A program made the translations under genes and the position numbers. A model generated the notes under the pieces. That model ran no database searches and was not told the origin of the DNA. It worked only from the letters and a program-made list of their open reading frames with translations. Shown here piece after piece: positions 33,598 to 40,697 of a DNA stretch of 40,965 nucleotides. This stretch comes from a virus: positions 1 through 40,965 of the IMG/VR virus record IMGVR_UViG_3300032222_000317, one strand, 5' to 3'. Each line of letters opens with the position of its first letter. Position 1 is the first letter of the stretch.

Positions 33598-34593
33598 TTA
33601 GAAAAACTTTTTAAAAATATGTCCAAATGAATTTTTAGTCAACTGTTCCCAGTTATATTCTATATGTATATCTTTTGATTGAGCAAAATAATATCCAGAG
33701 TATGCTTTAAAATTTAAAGACACATCTCTCATAAGTTCAAGTAGATGTTGATAGTCTGGTTCAAAAACTTTTCCTTCATGTGGAAATGGCCAAGGAGAAT
33801 CTATTAATTCTGATTTTAATTTTAATGGTCCTAAGTATTTTTCATAATGAGCCCAACCATTTGTGCATATAGTTGGCATGCCAGTTGCTAATGCTTGAAG
33901 TGGAATAAATCCAAAACCTTCGCCATAACTTGGATATACTAAAACATCATGATCATGATATAGCTTGACAAGTTCATCTTCGTTTAGTACACTATTATTT
34001 ATATATATATTATTATATAGTACATCTGGTAAACCTATTATATTTCTATCTATATAGTTATTATATATTCTAGTAGTATTACTACCATATGATTTAATAG
34101 TTAAAGAATAAAACGGATTGTTTCCAAATAGCGAAGTAAAAGCATCTACCACCATTTGTCCAGCTTTTCTTGGTGCTGGTTCTCCAATATGTAAAAACTT
34201 TAAAGGTCTTCCATGAGTAAGATTTCTTTTAACTGGTTTCCATATAGGATCTATTCCATGTGGATATACTTTTACATCTTTTAATCCATTAGATTCAAAT
34301 ACTTCTTTACACCAATTTGAAGTAGTCCATATTTCATCACATAGATTTAAATTTTCAAACCAATCATCTGGTATTTTTGTAGATTCCCATGGGGTATAAC
34401 TAATTTGATATTGATTCTTATGTAACTTGAAATGAGTTGGTTGAGAAAAATTTATTTGAACTGGAGAAGAACCTTTTTGAAATGGAGTTTTATATCCTAG
34501 ATTATTTAATGATTCTATAATCTTTAATCCAGCATGCCCGTAACCGTTGGACATTTTTAGATTAACTATTGGTGTAGAAAAGGATATTTCCAT
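33598..34593 (-). CDS. GT-B glycosyltransferase (GT4-like)
   Basis: 331 residues. The N-terminal half has GYGHAGLKIIESLNNLGY (donor/acceptor side) and YTPWESTKIPDDWFE; the C-terminal half shows LKFLHIGEPAPRKAGQMVVD and the donor-binding PSYGEGFGFIPLQALATGMP. In GT4 enzymes two glutamates are spaced E-x7-E; here it reads Glu225...Gln233, a variant. Phage GT4 enzymes usually glycosylate DNA bases, teichoic acids or capsids; the substrate is unknown. The motif AGTCGACTAGAAA lies 7 nt before the ATG, in the divergent gap with the lysin gene. Confidence 0.82.
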   Translation of the reverse strand: MEISFSTPIVNLKMSNGYGHAGLKIIESLNNLGYKTPFQKGSSPVQINFSQPTHFKLHKNQYQISYTPWESTKIPDDWFENLNLCDEIWTTSNWCKEVFESNGLKDVKVYPHGIDPIWKPVKRNLTHGRPLKFLHIGEPAPRKAGQMVVDAFTSLFGNNPFYSLTIKSYGSNTTRIYNNYIDRNIIGLPDVLYNNIYINNSVLNEDELVKLYHDHDVLVYPSYGEGFGFIPLQALATGMPTICTNGWAHYEKYLGPLKLKSELIDSPWPFPHEGKVFEPDYQHLLELMRDVSLNFKAYSGYYFAQSKDIHIEYNWEQLTKNSFGHIFKKFF

Positions 34594-34599
34594 ATTTTC

Positions 34600-34612
34600 T
34601 TTCTAGTCGACT
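34600..34612. promoter_or_regulatory. AGTYRACTARAAT motif, divergent intergenic copy
   Basis: Plus strand TTTCTAGTCGACT, with palindromic core AGTCGACT. It sits between the -35 of the lysin promoter (34616) and the glycosyltransferase start (34593), where one protein could control both genes. Related sites are at 39665, 40718 and 40815 and, with one mismatch, at 5713. Confidence 0.5.
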
Positions 34613-34615
34613 GGC

Positions 34616-34645
34616 TTGACACCTATTGTAAGCCAATGCTATGAT
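34616..34645 (+). promoter_or_regulatory. Consensus promoter TTGACA-N18-TGC-TATGAT for the lysin operon
   Basis: TTGACA (34616-34621), 18 nt ending in TGC, then TATGAT (34640-34645). The start point would be near 34652, before AGGAGG (34665-34670). This excludes the in-frame TTG at 34616 as a start codon, because it lies in the -35 box. Confidence 0.78.
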
Positions 34646-34678
34646 TATACTTCGTTATCTCTAAAGGAGGAAATGCCA

Positions 34679-35224
34679 ATGGAGAATATAAAACAAAAGC
34701 TTAGCGATTTTGTTCATAATACGACTGTGATAGTAATGATAACATTATTCCTATTCACAAACAATACTATGATCCCCGCAAAAGCTTTGATAGTAGAACC
34801 AAAGACAGAAGTACAACTTAAAGAAGAAACCTTAGAGAAGTACAGCAATACTGTTTACAAGCCTTCTGAGATGTTGACTGATAAACAATTGAAAGAACTT
34901 TTAATTGCGGTTGGCTTTGAAGGAAAAGCCCTTAAAACGGCTTGGGCTATTGCTAAGAGGGAGTCCAACGGACGACCAATGGCTTACAATGGTAACAGGA
35001 ATACTGGAGACAGTTCCTATGGAATTTTTCAGATTAATATGCTGGGTGAGCTTGGTGTAGATCGTAAAGAAAAATTTAACTTAAAGTCAAATATATTATT
35101 ATTTGACCCAGTAATAAACGCAGAGATAACGTATCACATGTCACAAGGCGGACAAAATTGGACATCGTGGAAAGGCTTAAATGCCGCAGCAGAGAAATGG
35201 CTACCGCTATTCCCTGAATCGTAA
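34679..35224 (+). CDS. Membrane-anchored lytic transglycosylase (endolysin-like)
   Basis: 181 residues from ATG 34679, 8 nt after AGGAGG; another ATG 6 nt earlier is too close to it. A hydrophobic segment (TTVIVMITLFLF, about residues 15-26) would be a signal or anchor. The C-terminal domain is SLT/goose-lysozyme-like: AIAKRESNGRP with catalytic Glu95, then SSYGIFQIN (112-120). The enzyme would cut peptidoglycan between MurNAc and GlcNAc. A signal or arrest anchor suggests secretion with the host Sec system and a holin that depolarises the membrane. It leads a plus-strand operon. Confidence 0.85.
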   Translation: MENIKQKLSDFVHNTTVIVMITLFLFTNNTMIPAKALIVEPKTEVQLKEETLEKYSNTVYKPSEMLTDKQLKELLIAVGFEGKALKTAWAIAKRESNGRPMAYNGNRNTGDSSYGIFQINMLGELGVDRKEKFNLKSNILLFDPVINAEITYHMSQGGQNWTSWKGLNAAAEKWLPLFPES

Positions 35225-35237
35225 ATAGGAGAGTTCG

Positions 35238-35450
35238 TTGAAACAGATACAATATGTATCTAAATATATAGCTCTTTCAGAAGAGGGTCTTGTTCCAAAG
35301 GTCGAATGCCCAATGGATCAAGGCCTTCTTCTATGTAATCAAAACGAAGAAGATGATATATTTTTATATTGCTTATCCTGTAATTATAAAAAAGTTATAG
35401 GAATTGATTTTTACGAAAAGATAGTCCGCTTGGTAAAATCTAATGGCTAA
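35238..35450 (+). CDS. Small zinc-ribbon-like protein
   Basis: 70 residues, TTG start at 35238 with AGGAGA 8 nt before. CPMDQGLLLC (24-33) and YCLSCNYKK (44-52) offer Cys24, Cys33, Cys45 and Cys48, plus Asp27, as possible zinc ligands. The spacing is unusual for a classical ribbon. It lies between lysin and sulfotransferase, and its stop overlaps the next ATG by 8 nt. Role unknown: nucleic-acid or protein binding are both possible. Confidence 0.6.
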   Translation: MKQIQYVSKYIALSEEGLVPKVECPMDQGLLLCNQNEEDDIFLYCLSCNYKKVIGIDFYEKIVRLVKSNG

Positions 35451-36420
35451 CTATGTTAATGGAATAGAATACCCAGAAGATCATACATTTAAAGTCCCTG
35501 GTGGTTCCAATACAGATCCTTCTGTTTTTGGATATGCAGAATTTACACAAGTTTTAGACTATAAGTTTTATGAACTAGAAAATGGTATAAGATTTTTTTC
35601 TGACAAGTGGGTAGAAAAAGCAGAAAGTCTTCAGGTAACAAATGGAACCAATAGGAAACCGTTTTACTTTTTGCATATAAGAAAAAATTCAGGGATTTCT
35701 TTGCAAAGGGAAATGAGAAAGTTTTTTATTGGCGAGCAAACCTTTATTAACCCGATTATTTATGTAGACGATCAAGATATGCTAGAGTCAAAATTTATAT
35801 CAGGTCATTTTGGAAACTACCCAATAAATTTATTTAAAAATAATGGTATTGAATTAAATACAGTAACAATTTTTAGAAATCCTATAGACCGCGTTATAAG
35901 CCACTTTGCATATGAGGTATACTTTAAAAATTGGTCAACTGGACAGAACAAACAGACATCTATTGAAGAATTTGAAAAATATTTATATGATGATTTAAGA
36001 ATACCTTTAATTTCTAATTTGCAAGCAAAGAGTATAACTTCTACGCTGGATACAGATAATCTTTATAGGTGGACAAACAGATTTATGGAAAATAAAATTG
36101 ATATTGCTACAATGATGAATCAAATAGGTGTATCTTTATTTATGAAACAAGAAACAAATCCGTCAAATTGGAAAGAAGCGGTTGACAACATAACAATTTT
36201 TGGAACAACAGATAACCGTGAATCCTTTTTAAAAAGATTGACAGAAAAATTGAATGAAGAAGGATACTCTGGTTCTTTTAATAACGTATTTTTAAACAAA
36301 GGTGACGAGAATGTGGCTATAATTAAAAAAGGCTTGACTAATGAACATAAAAATAGGATAATGGATTTGAATAGGTACGATATAGAGCTTTATGAACATG
36401 CTTTATCTTTAGGAATGTAG
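35443..36420 (+). CDS. Sulfotransferase family protein, copy 1
   Basis: 325 residues. The PAPS-binding motifs are visible: 5'-phosphosulfate loop-like FLHIRKNSGISLQREM (76-91) and 3'-phosphate motif FRNPIDRVISHF (144-155), with FISGHFG (118-124) between, as in carbohydrate sulfotransferases (PF03567 type). These move sulfate from PAPS to a hydroxyl of sugar or protein. The N-terminal 70 residues are additional. Neighbouring P450 and dioxygenases could create the hydroxyl. There is no PAPS synthesis gene here, so PAPS must come from the host. Confidence 0.8.
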   Translation: MANYVNGIEYPEDHTFKVPGGSNTDPSVFGYAEFTQVLDYKFYELENGIRFFSDKWVEKAESLQVTNGTNRKPFYFLHIRKNSGISLQREMRKFFIGEQTFINPIIYVDDQDMLESKFISGHFGNYPINLFKNNGIELNTVTIFRNPIDRVISHFAYEVYFKNWSTGQNKQTSIEEFEKYLYDDLRIPLISNLQAKSITSTLDTDNLYRWTNRFMENKIDIATMMNQIGVSLFMKQETNPSNWKEAVDNITIFGTTDNRESFLKRLTEKLNEEGYSGSFNNVFLNKGDENVAIIKKGLTNEHKNRIMDLNRYDIELYEHALSLGM

Positions 36421-36425
36421 GCGGA

Positions 36426-36635
36426 ATGAGTAACGAAGAGAAACCACAAAATTTAGAAGAGAACCTAGATATGGTTACGTATATCATGCTTCATAGGATA
36501 TATGACATTTTAACTTTAATTGCAAATAAACTTGTTGGCCCAGAAGATGTATCTAAAATGGTTTCTTACCATGACCAAGGCTACTTGCTTGGCCCAGCTC
36601 CATCTTATACTCCACAGGTTGAAGATGAATCCTAA
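36426..36635 (+). CDS. Small protein upstream of P450
   Basis: 69 residues, MSNEEKPQNLEENLDMVTYI then LHRIYDILTLIANKLVGPED. Mostly helical with a hydrophobic middle and an acidic C-terminus. Its reading frame overlaps the P450 start by 11 nt, which suggests translational coupling. GGCGGA precedes the start by a short distance. No family recognised. Confidence 0.5.
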   Translation: MSNEEKPQNLEENLDMVTYIMLHRIYDILTLIANKLVGPEDVSKMVSYHDQGYLLGPAPSYTPQVEDES

Positions 36636-38061
36636 TCAATTAATCCCGCCATTTTTTTATAAGAGAAGATTGTTTCCTTTTCTTCCAAGACCTGTTAGAA
36701 AACAAGATCTTGTAACAAGAAGAATTGAAAATAAGATTCCACAGTTAATGCCCAAAAAAATAAACATGTTTATTTCACAAAAAAACAGAGCAGAACTTTA
36801 TAAAAAAATGATGCTTAAATATGGAAAGTGTAGATCTATATTTGTATCAAATGAACTTTTTATTACAGCCTTTTCTCCAGAGATGGTATACCAGATTACT
36901 GTAGAGCAAAAAGAAAAATTTCTAAAAGGTAACGGATGGAACAGAATAAGAAAATTTGCTGGAGAAGGCTTATTAACCAGCGAAGAGCCAACGCATACCC
37001 AGCATAGAAAAATAATGCAGCCTAGTTTTACTCATAAAAAAATTCAGGGGTATTTCGATATAATGATTGAAAAAACATCAAGCAGGATAGACGAATGGCT
37101 TAAAACCCCAAATAAAAAAGTAGATGTCCATTCTGAAATGGTATCGCTAACTCTTGAAATTGTTGCAGAGTCACTGTTTGGAATCAATCTCAAATCAGAC
37201 ACAGAAGTAATTAGAAAAAATATGAATACCGCAGTAAATGCAGCAGAGAGAACAGTTGCCCCAGCACTACATAGATACGACTTTTCCAACCTTCCAATAT
37301 TTAAAGATTTTAGAGATGCATCTATAAAGCTACATGAATTTTCATTAAAATTAATAGAACAAAGAATGAATAATCCTGTAGATGGAGACGACCTATTAAA
37401 CGTTTTAATTAAATCTAGAAACAATAAAGATAACCCTATGTCTTTTCAAGAAATTTCAGATGAGGTACTAACAATTATTCTTGCTGGATTTGAAACAACA
37501 GCAAACGCTCTAACCTTTACAATTGCATATATTAATGACAGCCCAATTTGGTACAGACTTCTTACTCAAGAAGCACAAGAAATTATGAAACACTACGGCA
37601 AAGAAGATTTTATGGAAAGAGTTTCAAAAGCCGAAATATGTACATCTATAATTAAAGAAACATTAAGAATTTCACCTCCACTATGGGTAATGCCCAGATT
37701 AGCTTTAGAGGATTCGGTTATCGACGGTAATTTTATACCTAGAGGTGCAGCGGTAATTATGAGCACATATCCAATTCATCATGATCCAGAAATATACGAA
37801 TACCCAGAAATGTTCATGCCTCAAAGATGGAATAATGATTTTGAAAAAGGTTTACCACGAGGCGCATACATACCATTTGGACTAGGGCAAAGAAAATGCA
37901 TGGGAGATCAATTTGCAATGCTAGAAATGAAAGTTATATTATTAATGATTGCAAATAAAATAAAATTAGAAACGACAAGGAAAGCCCCTAAAGGTGCAGC
38001 AAAAGCATCTTACAGAACATCAAGACCAGTAAAGGCTAAGATTAAACCTATTGACTTATAA
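36625..38061 (+). CDS. Cytochrome P450 monooxygenase
   Basis: 478 residues. Conserved P450 elements are present in order: C-helix-type THTQHRKIMQPSFTH (123-137), I-helix LAGFETTANA (286-295), K-helix ExxR at Glu345/Arg348, PxRW at 399-402 and heme loop FGLGQRKCMG with Cys425. No membrane anchor, so soluble. It needs a ferredoxin/flavodoxin partner, which is not seen. The family looks like bacterial class E (CYP102/110 type). I took ATG 36625, overlapping the upstream gene, since the longer frame overlaps it entirely. It could hydroxylate a lipid, a sterol-like host compound or an antibiotic; the substrate is unknown. P450s in phages are extremely rare. Confidence 0.93.
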   Translation: MNPNQLIPPFFYKRRLFPFLPRPVRKQDLVTRRIENKIPQLMPKKINMFISQKNRAELYKKMMLKYGKCRSIFVSNELFITAFSPEMVYQITVEQKEKFLKGNGWNRIRKFAGEGLLTSEEPTHTQHRKIMQPSFTHKKIQGYFDIMIEKTSSRIDEWLKTPNKKVDVHSEMVSLTLEIVAESLFGINLKSDTEVIRKNMNTAVNAAERTVAPALHRYDFSNLPIFKDFRDASIKLHEFSLKLIEQRMNNPVDGDDLLNVLIKSRNNKDNPMSFQEISDEVLTIILAGFETTANALTFTIAYINDSPIWYRLLTQEAQEIMKHYGKEDFMERVSKAEICTSIIKETLRISPPLWVMPRLALEDSVIDGNFIPRGAAVIMSTYPIHHDPEIYEYPEMFMPQRWNNDFEKGLPRGAYIPFGLGQRKCMGDQFAMLEMKVILLMIANKIKLETTRKAPKGAAKASYRTSRPVKAKIKPIDL

Positions 38062-38079
38062 TTAAAACAAAATTACAAT
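38051..38079 (+). promoter_or_regulatory. Promoter TTGACT-N17-TACAAT for a small RNA
   Basis: TTGACT (38051-38056) lies inside the last codons and stop region of P450, 17 nt before TACAAT (38074-38079). The start point would be near 38086, at the base of the first hairpin. Spacing is the sigma-70 optimum. Confidence 0.55.
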
Positions 38080-38084
38080 AATAT

Positions 38085-38173
38085 TGTACAGGTAGTAGCA
38101 TCCCAAATGTTCCCTGTACATTGCACCACTAGGTGCCAGAACCCAATCGGATCCGCCTCTGATTGGGTTTTCT
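38085..38173 (+). ncRNA. Candidate phage small RNA with own promoter and terminator
   Basis: The RNA, about 88 nt, would have three parts. First, TGTACAGG (38085-38092) pairs with CCTGTACA (38113-38120), enclosing 20 nt. Then GCACC-ACTA-GGTGC forms a short hairpin (38123-38136). Last, the terminator stem ends in TTTTCT. The layout (promoter spacing, structured body, intrinsic terminator) is characteristic of small regulatory RNAs. No ORF of size is contained. I know of no matching family, and the target is unknown. It may alternatively be just the P450 operon terminator with extra structure. Confidence 0.55.
38140..38173 (+). terminator. Intrinsic terminator of the P450 operon/sRNA
   Basis: 9-bp stem AACCCAATC/GATTGGGTT with a 12-nt loop, followed by TTTTCT on the plus strand. 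Confidence 0.8.
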
Positions 38174-38190
38174 GCTATAATTATATTATA

Positions 38191-38373
38191 ATGTCACCAA
38201 GATACTTTGCAAAGTTTTCCGAAAGACCAGGCTCCGAAAGTGAGTGGTTTCATTTTTCTGCTTCAAAGTATCCTACAGAATCTAACGAATTTAAAATACA
38301 TCTACTTGTATTAAAGTATAGAGTTTATTTAAGAAAGATATTTCATTTCTTCTTGAAGCGTAAGAGCTCTTAG
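38191..38373 (+). CDS. Small ORF, probably leaderless
   Basis: 60 residues: MSPRYFAKFSERPGSESEWF, then a basic, aromatic tail (HLLVLKYRVYLRKIFHFFLK). The extended -10 TGCTATAAT (38173-38181) ends 9 nt before the ATG and no Shine-Dalgarno precedes it, so the transcript would start at or next to the ATG. The tail end overlaps the convergent dioxygenase gene by 45 nt. I do not recognise a family, and it could be an early or regulatory product. Confidence 0.5.
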   Translation: MSPRYFAKFSERPGSESEWFHFSASKYPTESNEFKIHLLVLKYRVYLRKIFHFFLKRKSS

Positions 38374-38961
38374 TCTCATTGCCTCTTGCCACTCAGGCTG
38401 AAAATTTCGTGGTGGATTAAAAGTAAAATTAGCAAATATCATATCAACTTCTTCTCCAGGAATAAATTTTTTCTTTTCTCTCCAGTGTACTTGTTGTGTA
38501 GAATAAAAAACAATTCCCTGATTATTTTTTAAATAGTACTTTTCTCCCTCTATTACAATTGCCCATTCTTCGCCAGAGTTGTTAATTTGAATATCCAAAA
38601 CAACCGTCTCAGAAGGCCTTGCTGAATCATGATGAGGATGAAGTCTTACAGTCGGGCCATTTTCTAATGAGTACCTAGCAAATGTTGCCTCAAAGATCTC
38701 TAGCTCCTCTGATATATGTGTCTTAGAGACCTCGGTAAGGCGTTTTAAGACGCTTTCAGGCAATCTTGTAAGCCAGAGCCTCTGCCCCCAGGGTTTCATA
38801 ACCTTTGTATCTAAATCTGTAGAGTTATCTAACATTTCGTATAGTTCAGATAGCTCCTGTTGGGTAAATACATCATCAATTATAAATGGCACAAAGTCTT
38901 GATTATTAATTGTATGTTTTGATCTTATATCTAAATATCTTTGAGATAAATTACTTGACAT
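38329..38961 (-). CDS. 2OG-Fe(II) dioxygenase, P4H-like
   Basis: 210 residues. Jelly-roll core with HxD: TVRLHPHHDSARP (His110 and Asp112, His111 alternative), ETVVLDIQINNSG, GEKYYLKNNQGIVFYSTQQV and His159 (QVHWREKK). The Arg expected for 2OG binding could be Arg161 or lies in a different place. It is not closely similar to either dioxygenase subgroup in the main cluster. The start ATG 38961 overlaps the sulfotransferase gene by 11 nt, so hydroxylation and sulfation may be coupled. Confidence 0.72.
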   Translation of the reverse strand: MSSNLSQRYLDIRSKHTINNQDFVPFIIDDVFTQQELSELYEMLDNSTDLDTKVMKPWGQRLWLTRLPESVLKRLTEVSKTHISEELEIFEATFARYSLENGPTVRLHPHHDSARPSETVVLDIQINNSGEEWAIVIEGEKYYLKNNQGIVFYSTQQVHWREKKKFIPGEEVDMIFANFTFNPPRNFQPEWQEAMRLRALTLQEEMKYLS

Positions 38962-39643
38962 TGCCGTATCCTAGTGCGTCGGCGGAAGAAGAAGCCATAT
39001 TTTCTAATTGTCTAAATCTCATATAGCAAGGATCTATTTCATGCATCATAAGTCTATCTTTAATCTCATAATAGATATCTGGTTTTTTCTCAGGTAGAGC
39101 ATTATTGTATCCTGGATCAGATAACTCATGTGTACGTATACGAGGTTTAGCCCATGTTATATAGTTTGGGATATATTCATTAAGTAGTTTTTTTTCTTCA
39201 CCTAATAGAGCAGCTGTAACGTACTCTATATCCTTAGTTACCTGATCAAAAGTAAAAAGCTTAAGTCTGTCTCTATTAAGAAGGGCTCCTTCAGCATATC
39301 CGTTATACATAGATATCTGTGCCTTAATATGGCTATCCATATCAAACTTTGGCATTTCAGAAGGCATAGCAATACCATTAGAAACTGTATCTCCTATTCC
39401 TCCGTATGTCTTTGTAATAACAGATGGAATAATGTCAAAAGGGTTTCTAATAATATTTACCTGAGTAAAGTCATCAAACTTAGCATAGAGAACAGCAGGG
39501 TTATTCATTCGGATTACAAAATCATTATAATCTGGAACTACACTAGTATTAATTTGCTTGTTTGGCGATATCGCTCTGGCAAGAAGAAATTGAAGCCATG
39601 CTGCTGCGCTTCTAGGCATTGCGTTTATAATTATTTGATTCAT
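38951..39643 (-). CDS. Sulfotransferase family protein, copy 2
   Basis: 230 residues. IIINAMPRSAAAWLQFLLA (4-22) is a PAPS 5'-phosphosulfate loop of the PRS type, and NIIRNPFDIIPSVITK (63-78) the 3'-phosphate motif. It differs from copy 1, so the two probably have different substrates. P-loop kinase-like proteins are an alternative reading, but the RNPFD motif favours sulfotransferase. ATG 39643 lies 7 nt after TATAAT, so the mRNA may be leaderless, although AAGG overlaps the spacing. It precedes a dioxygenase gene. Confidence 0.7.
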   Translation of the reverse strand: MNQIIINAMPRSAAAWLQFLLARAISPNKQINTSVVPDYNDFVIRMNNPAVLYAKFDDFTQVNIIRNPFDIIPSVITKTYGGIGDTVSNGIAMPSEMPKFDMDSHIKAQISMYNGYAEGALLNRDRLKLFTFDQVTKDIEYVTAALLGEEKKLLNEYIPNYITWAKPRIRTHELSDPGYNNALPEKKPDIYYEIKDRLMMHEIDPCYMRFRQLENMASSSADALGYGNVK

Positions 39644-39650
39644 TACCTTA

Positions 39651-39677
39651 ATTATACTATAAGTATTTTAGTTGACT
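39651..39677 (-). promoter_or_regulatory. Promoter/operator for the second sulfotransferase
   Basis: Minus strand: AGTCAACTAAAAT (39677-39665), 8 nt, TATAAT (39656-39651), then 7 nt to the ATG at 39643. The motif overlaps the position where a -35 box would sit, which suits a regulator site. The same layout occurs before 39960-40697. Confidence 0.5.
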
Positions 39678-39685
39678 AATATATG

Positions 39686-39757
39686 CACCCCTAGAGAGAT
39701 TCGAACTCCCGACACACAGGGTAGAAACCTGTTGCTCTTCCACTGAGCTATAGAGGT
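39686..39757 (-). tRNA. tRNA-Arg (TCT)
   Basis: Minus-strand cloverleaf of 72 nt. Acceptor ACCTCTA/TAGGGGT (one G-U), D-arm GCTC/GAGC, anticodon stem ACAGG/CCTGT with loop TTTCTAC (anticodon TCT), T-stem GGGAG/CTCTC with TTCGAAT loop. CCA is not encoded; the discriminator G is followed by CATAT. Reads AGA codons, common in AT-rich genes. Confidence 0.92.
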
Positions 39758-39762
39758 ATATG

Positions 39763-39835
39763 CTGACCCACCAGGTTTCGATCCTGGGACCCCCTGATTA
39801 ACAGTCAAGTGCTCTACCAACTGAGCTATGGGTCA
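39763..39835 (-). tRNA. tRNA-Asn (GTT)
   Basis: Minus-strand cloverleaf of 73 nt: acceptor TGACCCA/TGGGTCA, D-arm GCTC/GAGC, anticodon stem CTTGA/TCAGG with loop CTGTTAA (anticodon GTT), T-stem CCAGG/CCTGG with ATCGAAA. It is also followed by GCATAT and lacks CCA. Good base-pairing throughout. Confidence 0.94.
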
Positions 39836-39840
39836 ATATG

Positions 39841-39911
39841 CTTTAGGTGCGGGAATCGAACCAACATTATTTGCTTCGGAGGCAAAAGTCCGACAATTAG
39901 ACGAACCTAAA
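39841..39911 (-). tRNA. tRNA-Arg (CCG)
   Basis: Minus-strand cloverleaf of 71 nt: acceptor TTTAGGT/ACCTAAA, D-stem GTCT/GGAC, anticodon stem TTTGC/GCAAA with loop CTCCGAA (anticodon CCG), T-stem GTTGG/CCCGC with one mismatch and loop TTCGATT. Also ends GCATAT. CGG is a rare codon in AT-rich hosts, an odd choice. Confidence 0.85.
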
Positions 39912-39927
39912 ATTTTAGAACCTTATA

Positions 39928-39956
39928 AGTATACCTTTAACTGGCAGATATAGCAA
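39928..39956 (-). promoter_or_regulatory. Promoter TTGCTA-N17-TATACT for the tRNA cluster
   Basis: Minus strand TTGCTA, 17 nt, TATACT; the start point would be near 39921, 10 nt before the first tRNA. The spacing is ideal. Confidence 0.55.
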
Positions 39957-39959
39957 TAG

Positions 39960-40697
39960 TTATATTTTATTTATTTTACGCTTATTATGTTGCGGGTCAA
40001 GTGCGTCGTCGTAGAAGAGGTCAATTTTAGATACTTCATGTTCTCCATATTTAACTCCATTATGATCAACACCTTTTCTATATAAGCCCGTACCTCTGCC
40101 ATGTTTAGTGTTATCATCTACTGTTTTAATTTGCTTCATACTTGGAAAATCAAATAGAACTTCTTGGGTGGTTTCTTTTAGTGTTATAGTGCTGCCGTTA
40201 AGTGCGCCGAGAGAGATAGGCATAATTGCTCCTATCGGAGTATTAGCAGGAATTGTGATAATTTTATTAGGTTCGGTTATTCGCAGTGTAATCTCCCATG
40301 CTCCTTTAAAAAAGGAGGTGGAGAGTAGTGCAGTATATACCTGAAAGCCATCATAGAACTCATTTGGAATAGGATAAGCCAACATAGAGACATCTTGTGG
40401 AGTTCTAAATTTCAATCCAGTAGATATAGCTAATGTAGCCCATCCTCTGTGTTTATGTATCCACCTATGTCCAGAGTATACTTTTATCCCGCCTTTTTCT
40501 CCATCATAGGTCCCATCCCATTCAAATGAGATATCTTCTGGAAAGGATATTCCATATCCCATCTGATTTGCAAGACCCATTGGGAAACATCGGTATACAC
40601 CCTCAAATGGAAGATCATCCATCCATTTACGATTTATAGGTAATGGAGCTAATATTCCTGGATTATCTGTAACTGCATAAACATCTATTTCATACAT
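39960..40697 (-). CDS. DUF6065-like protein, copy 3 (diverged)
   Basis: 245 residues. KWMDDLPFEGVYRCFPM, the pattern FRTPQDVSMLAYPIPNEFYD, then STSFFKGAWEITLRITEPNK and IPANTPIGAIMPISL follow the same order as the two copies at 19873 and 21325 (TPPGYSMLITHPLNRHD, FLKRNFIGTIPKGTPIFQMI). An HRWIHKHRGWATLAIS segment is specific to this copy. It has no Shine-Dalgarno and lies 7 nt after TATACT. It sits at the end of the accessory block behind the tRNAs. Confidence 0.62.
   Translation of the reverse strand: MYEIDVYAVTDNPGILAPLPINRKWMDDLPFEGVYRCFPMGLANQMGYGISFPEDISFEWDGTYDGEKGGIKVYSGHRWIHKHRGWATLAISTGLKFRTPQDVSMLAYPIPNEFYDGFQVYTALLSTSFFKGAWEITLRITEPNKIITIPANTPIGAIMPISLGALNGSTITLKETTQEVLFDFPSMKQIKTVDDNTKHGRGTGLYRKGVDHNGVKYGEHEVSKIDLFYDDALDPQHNKRKINKI

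Noticed and set aside
33636-33645. AGTCAACT in the glycosyltransferase gene
   Set aside because: Inside coding sequence for Gln-Leu-Thr-Lys; 8-mers of this sort are expected by chance.
34616-34678. N-terminal extension of the lysin starting at TTG 34616
   Set aside because: The TTG is part of the TTGACA -35 box and AGGAGG sits before ATG 34679.
36520-36624. P450 with a longer N-terminus
   Set aside because: The extra 35 codons overlap the small ORF 36426-36635 in another frame; the P450 ATG 36625 gives a normal N-terminus.
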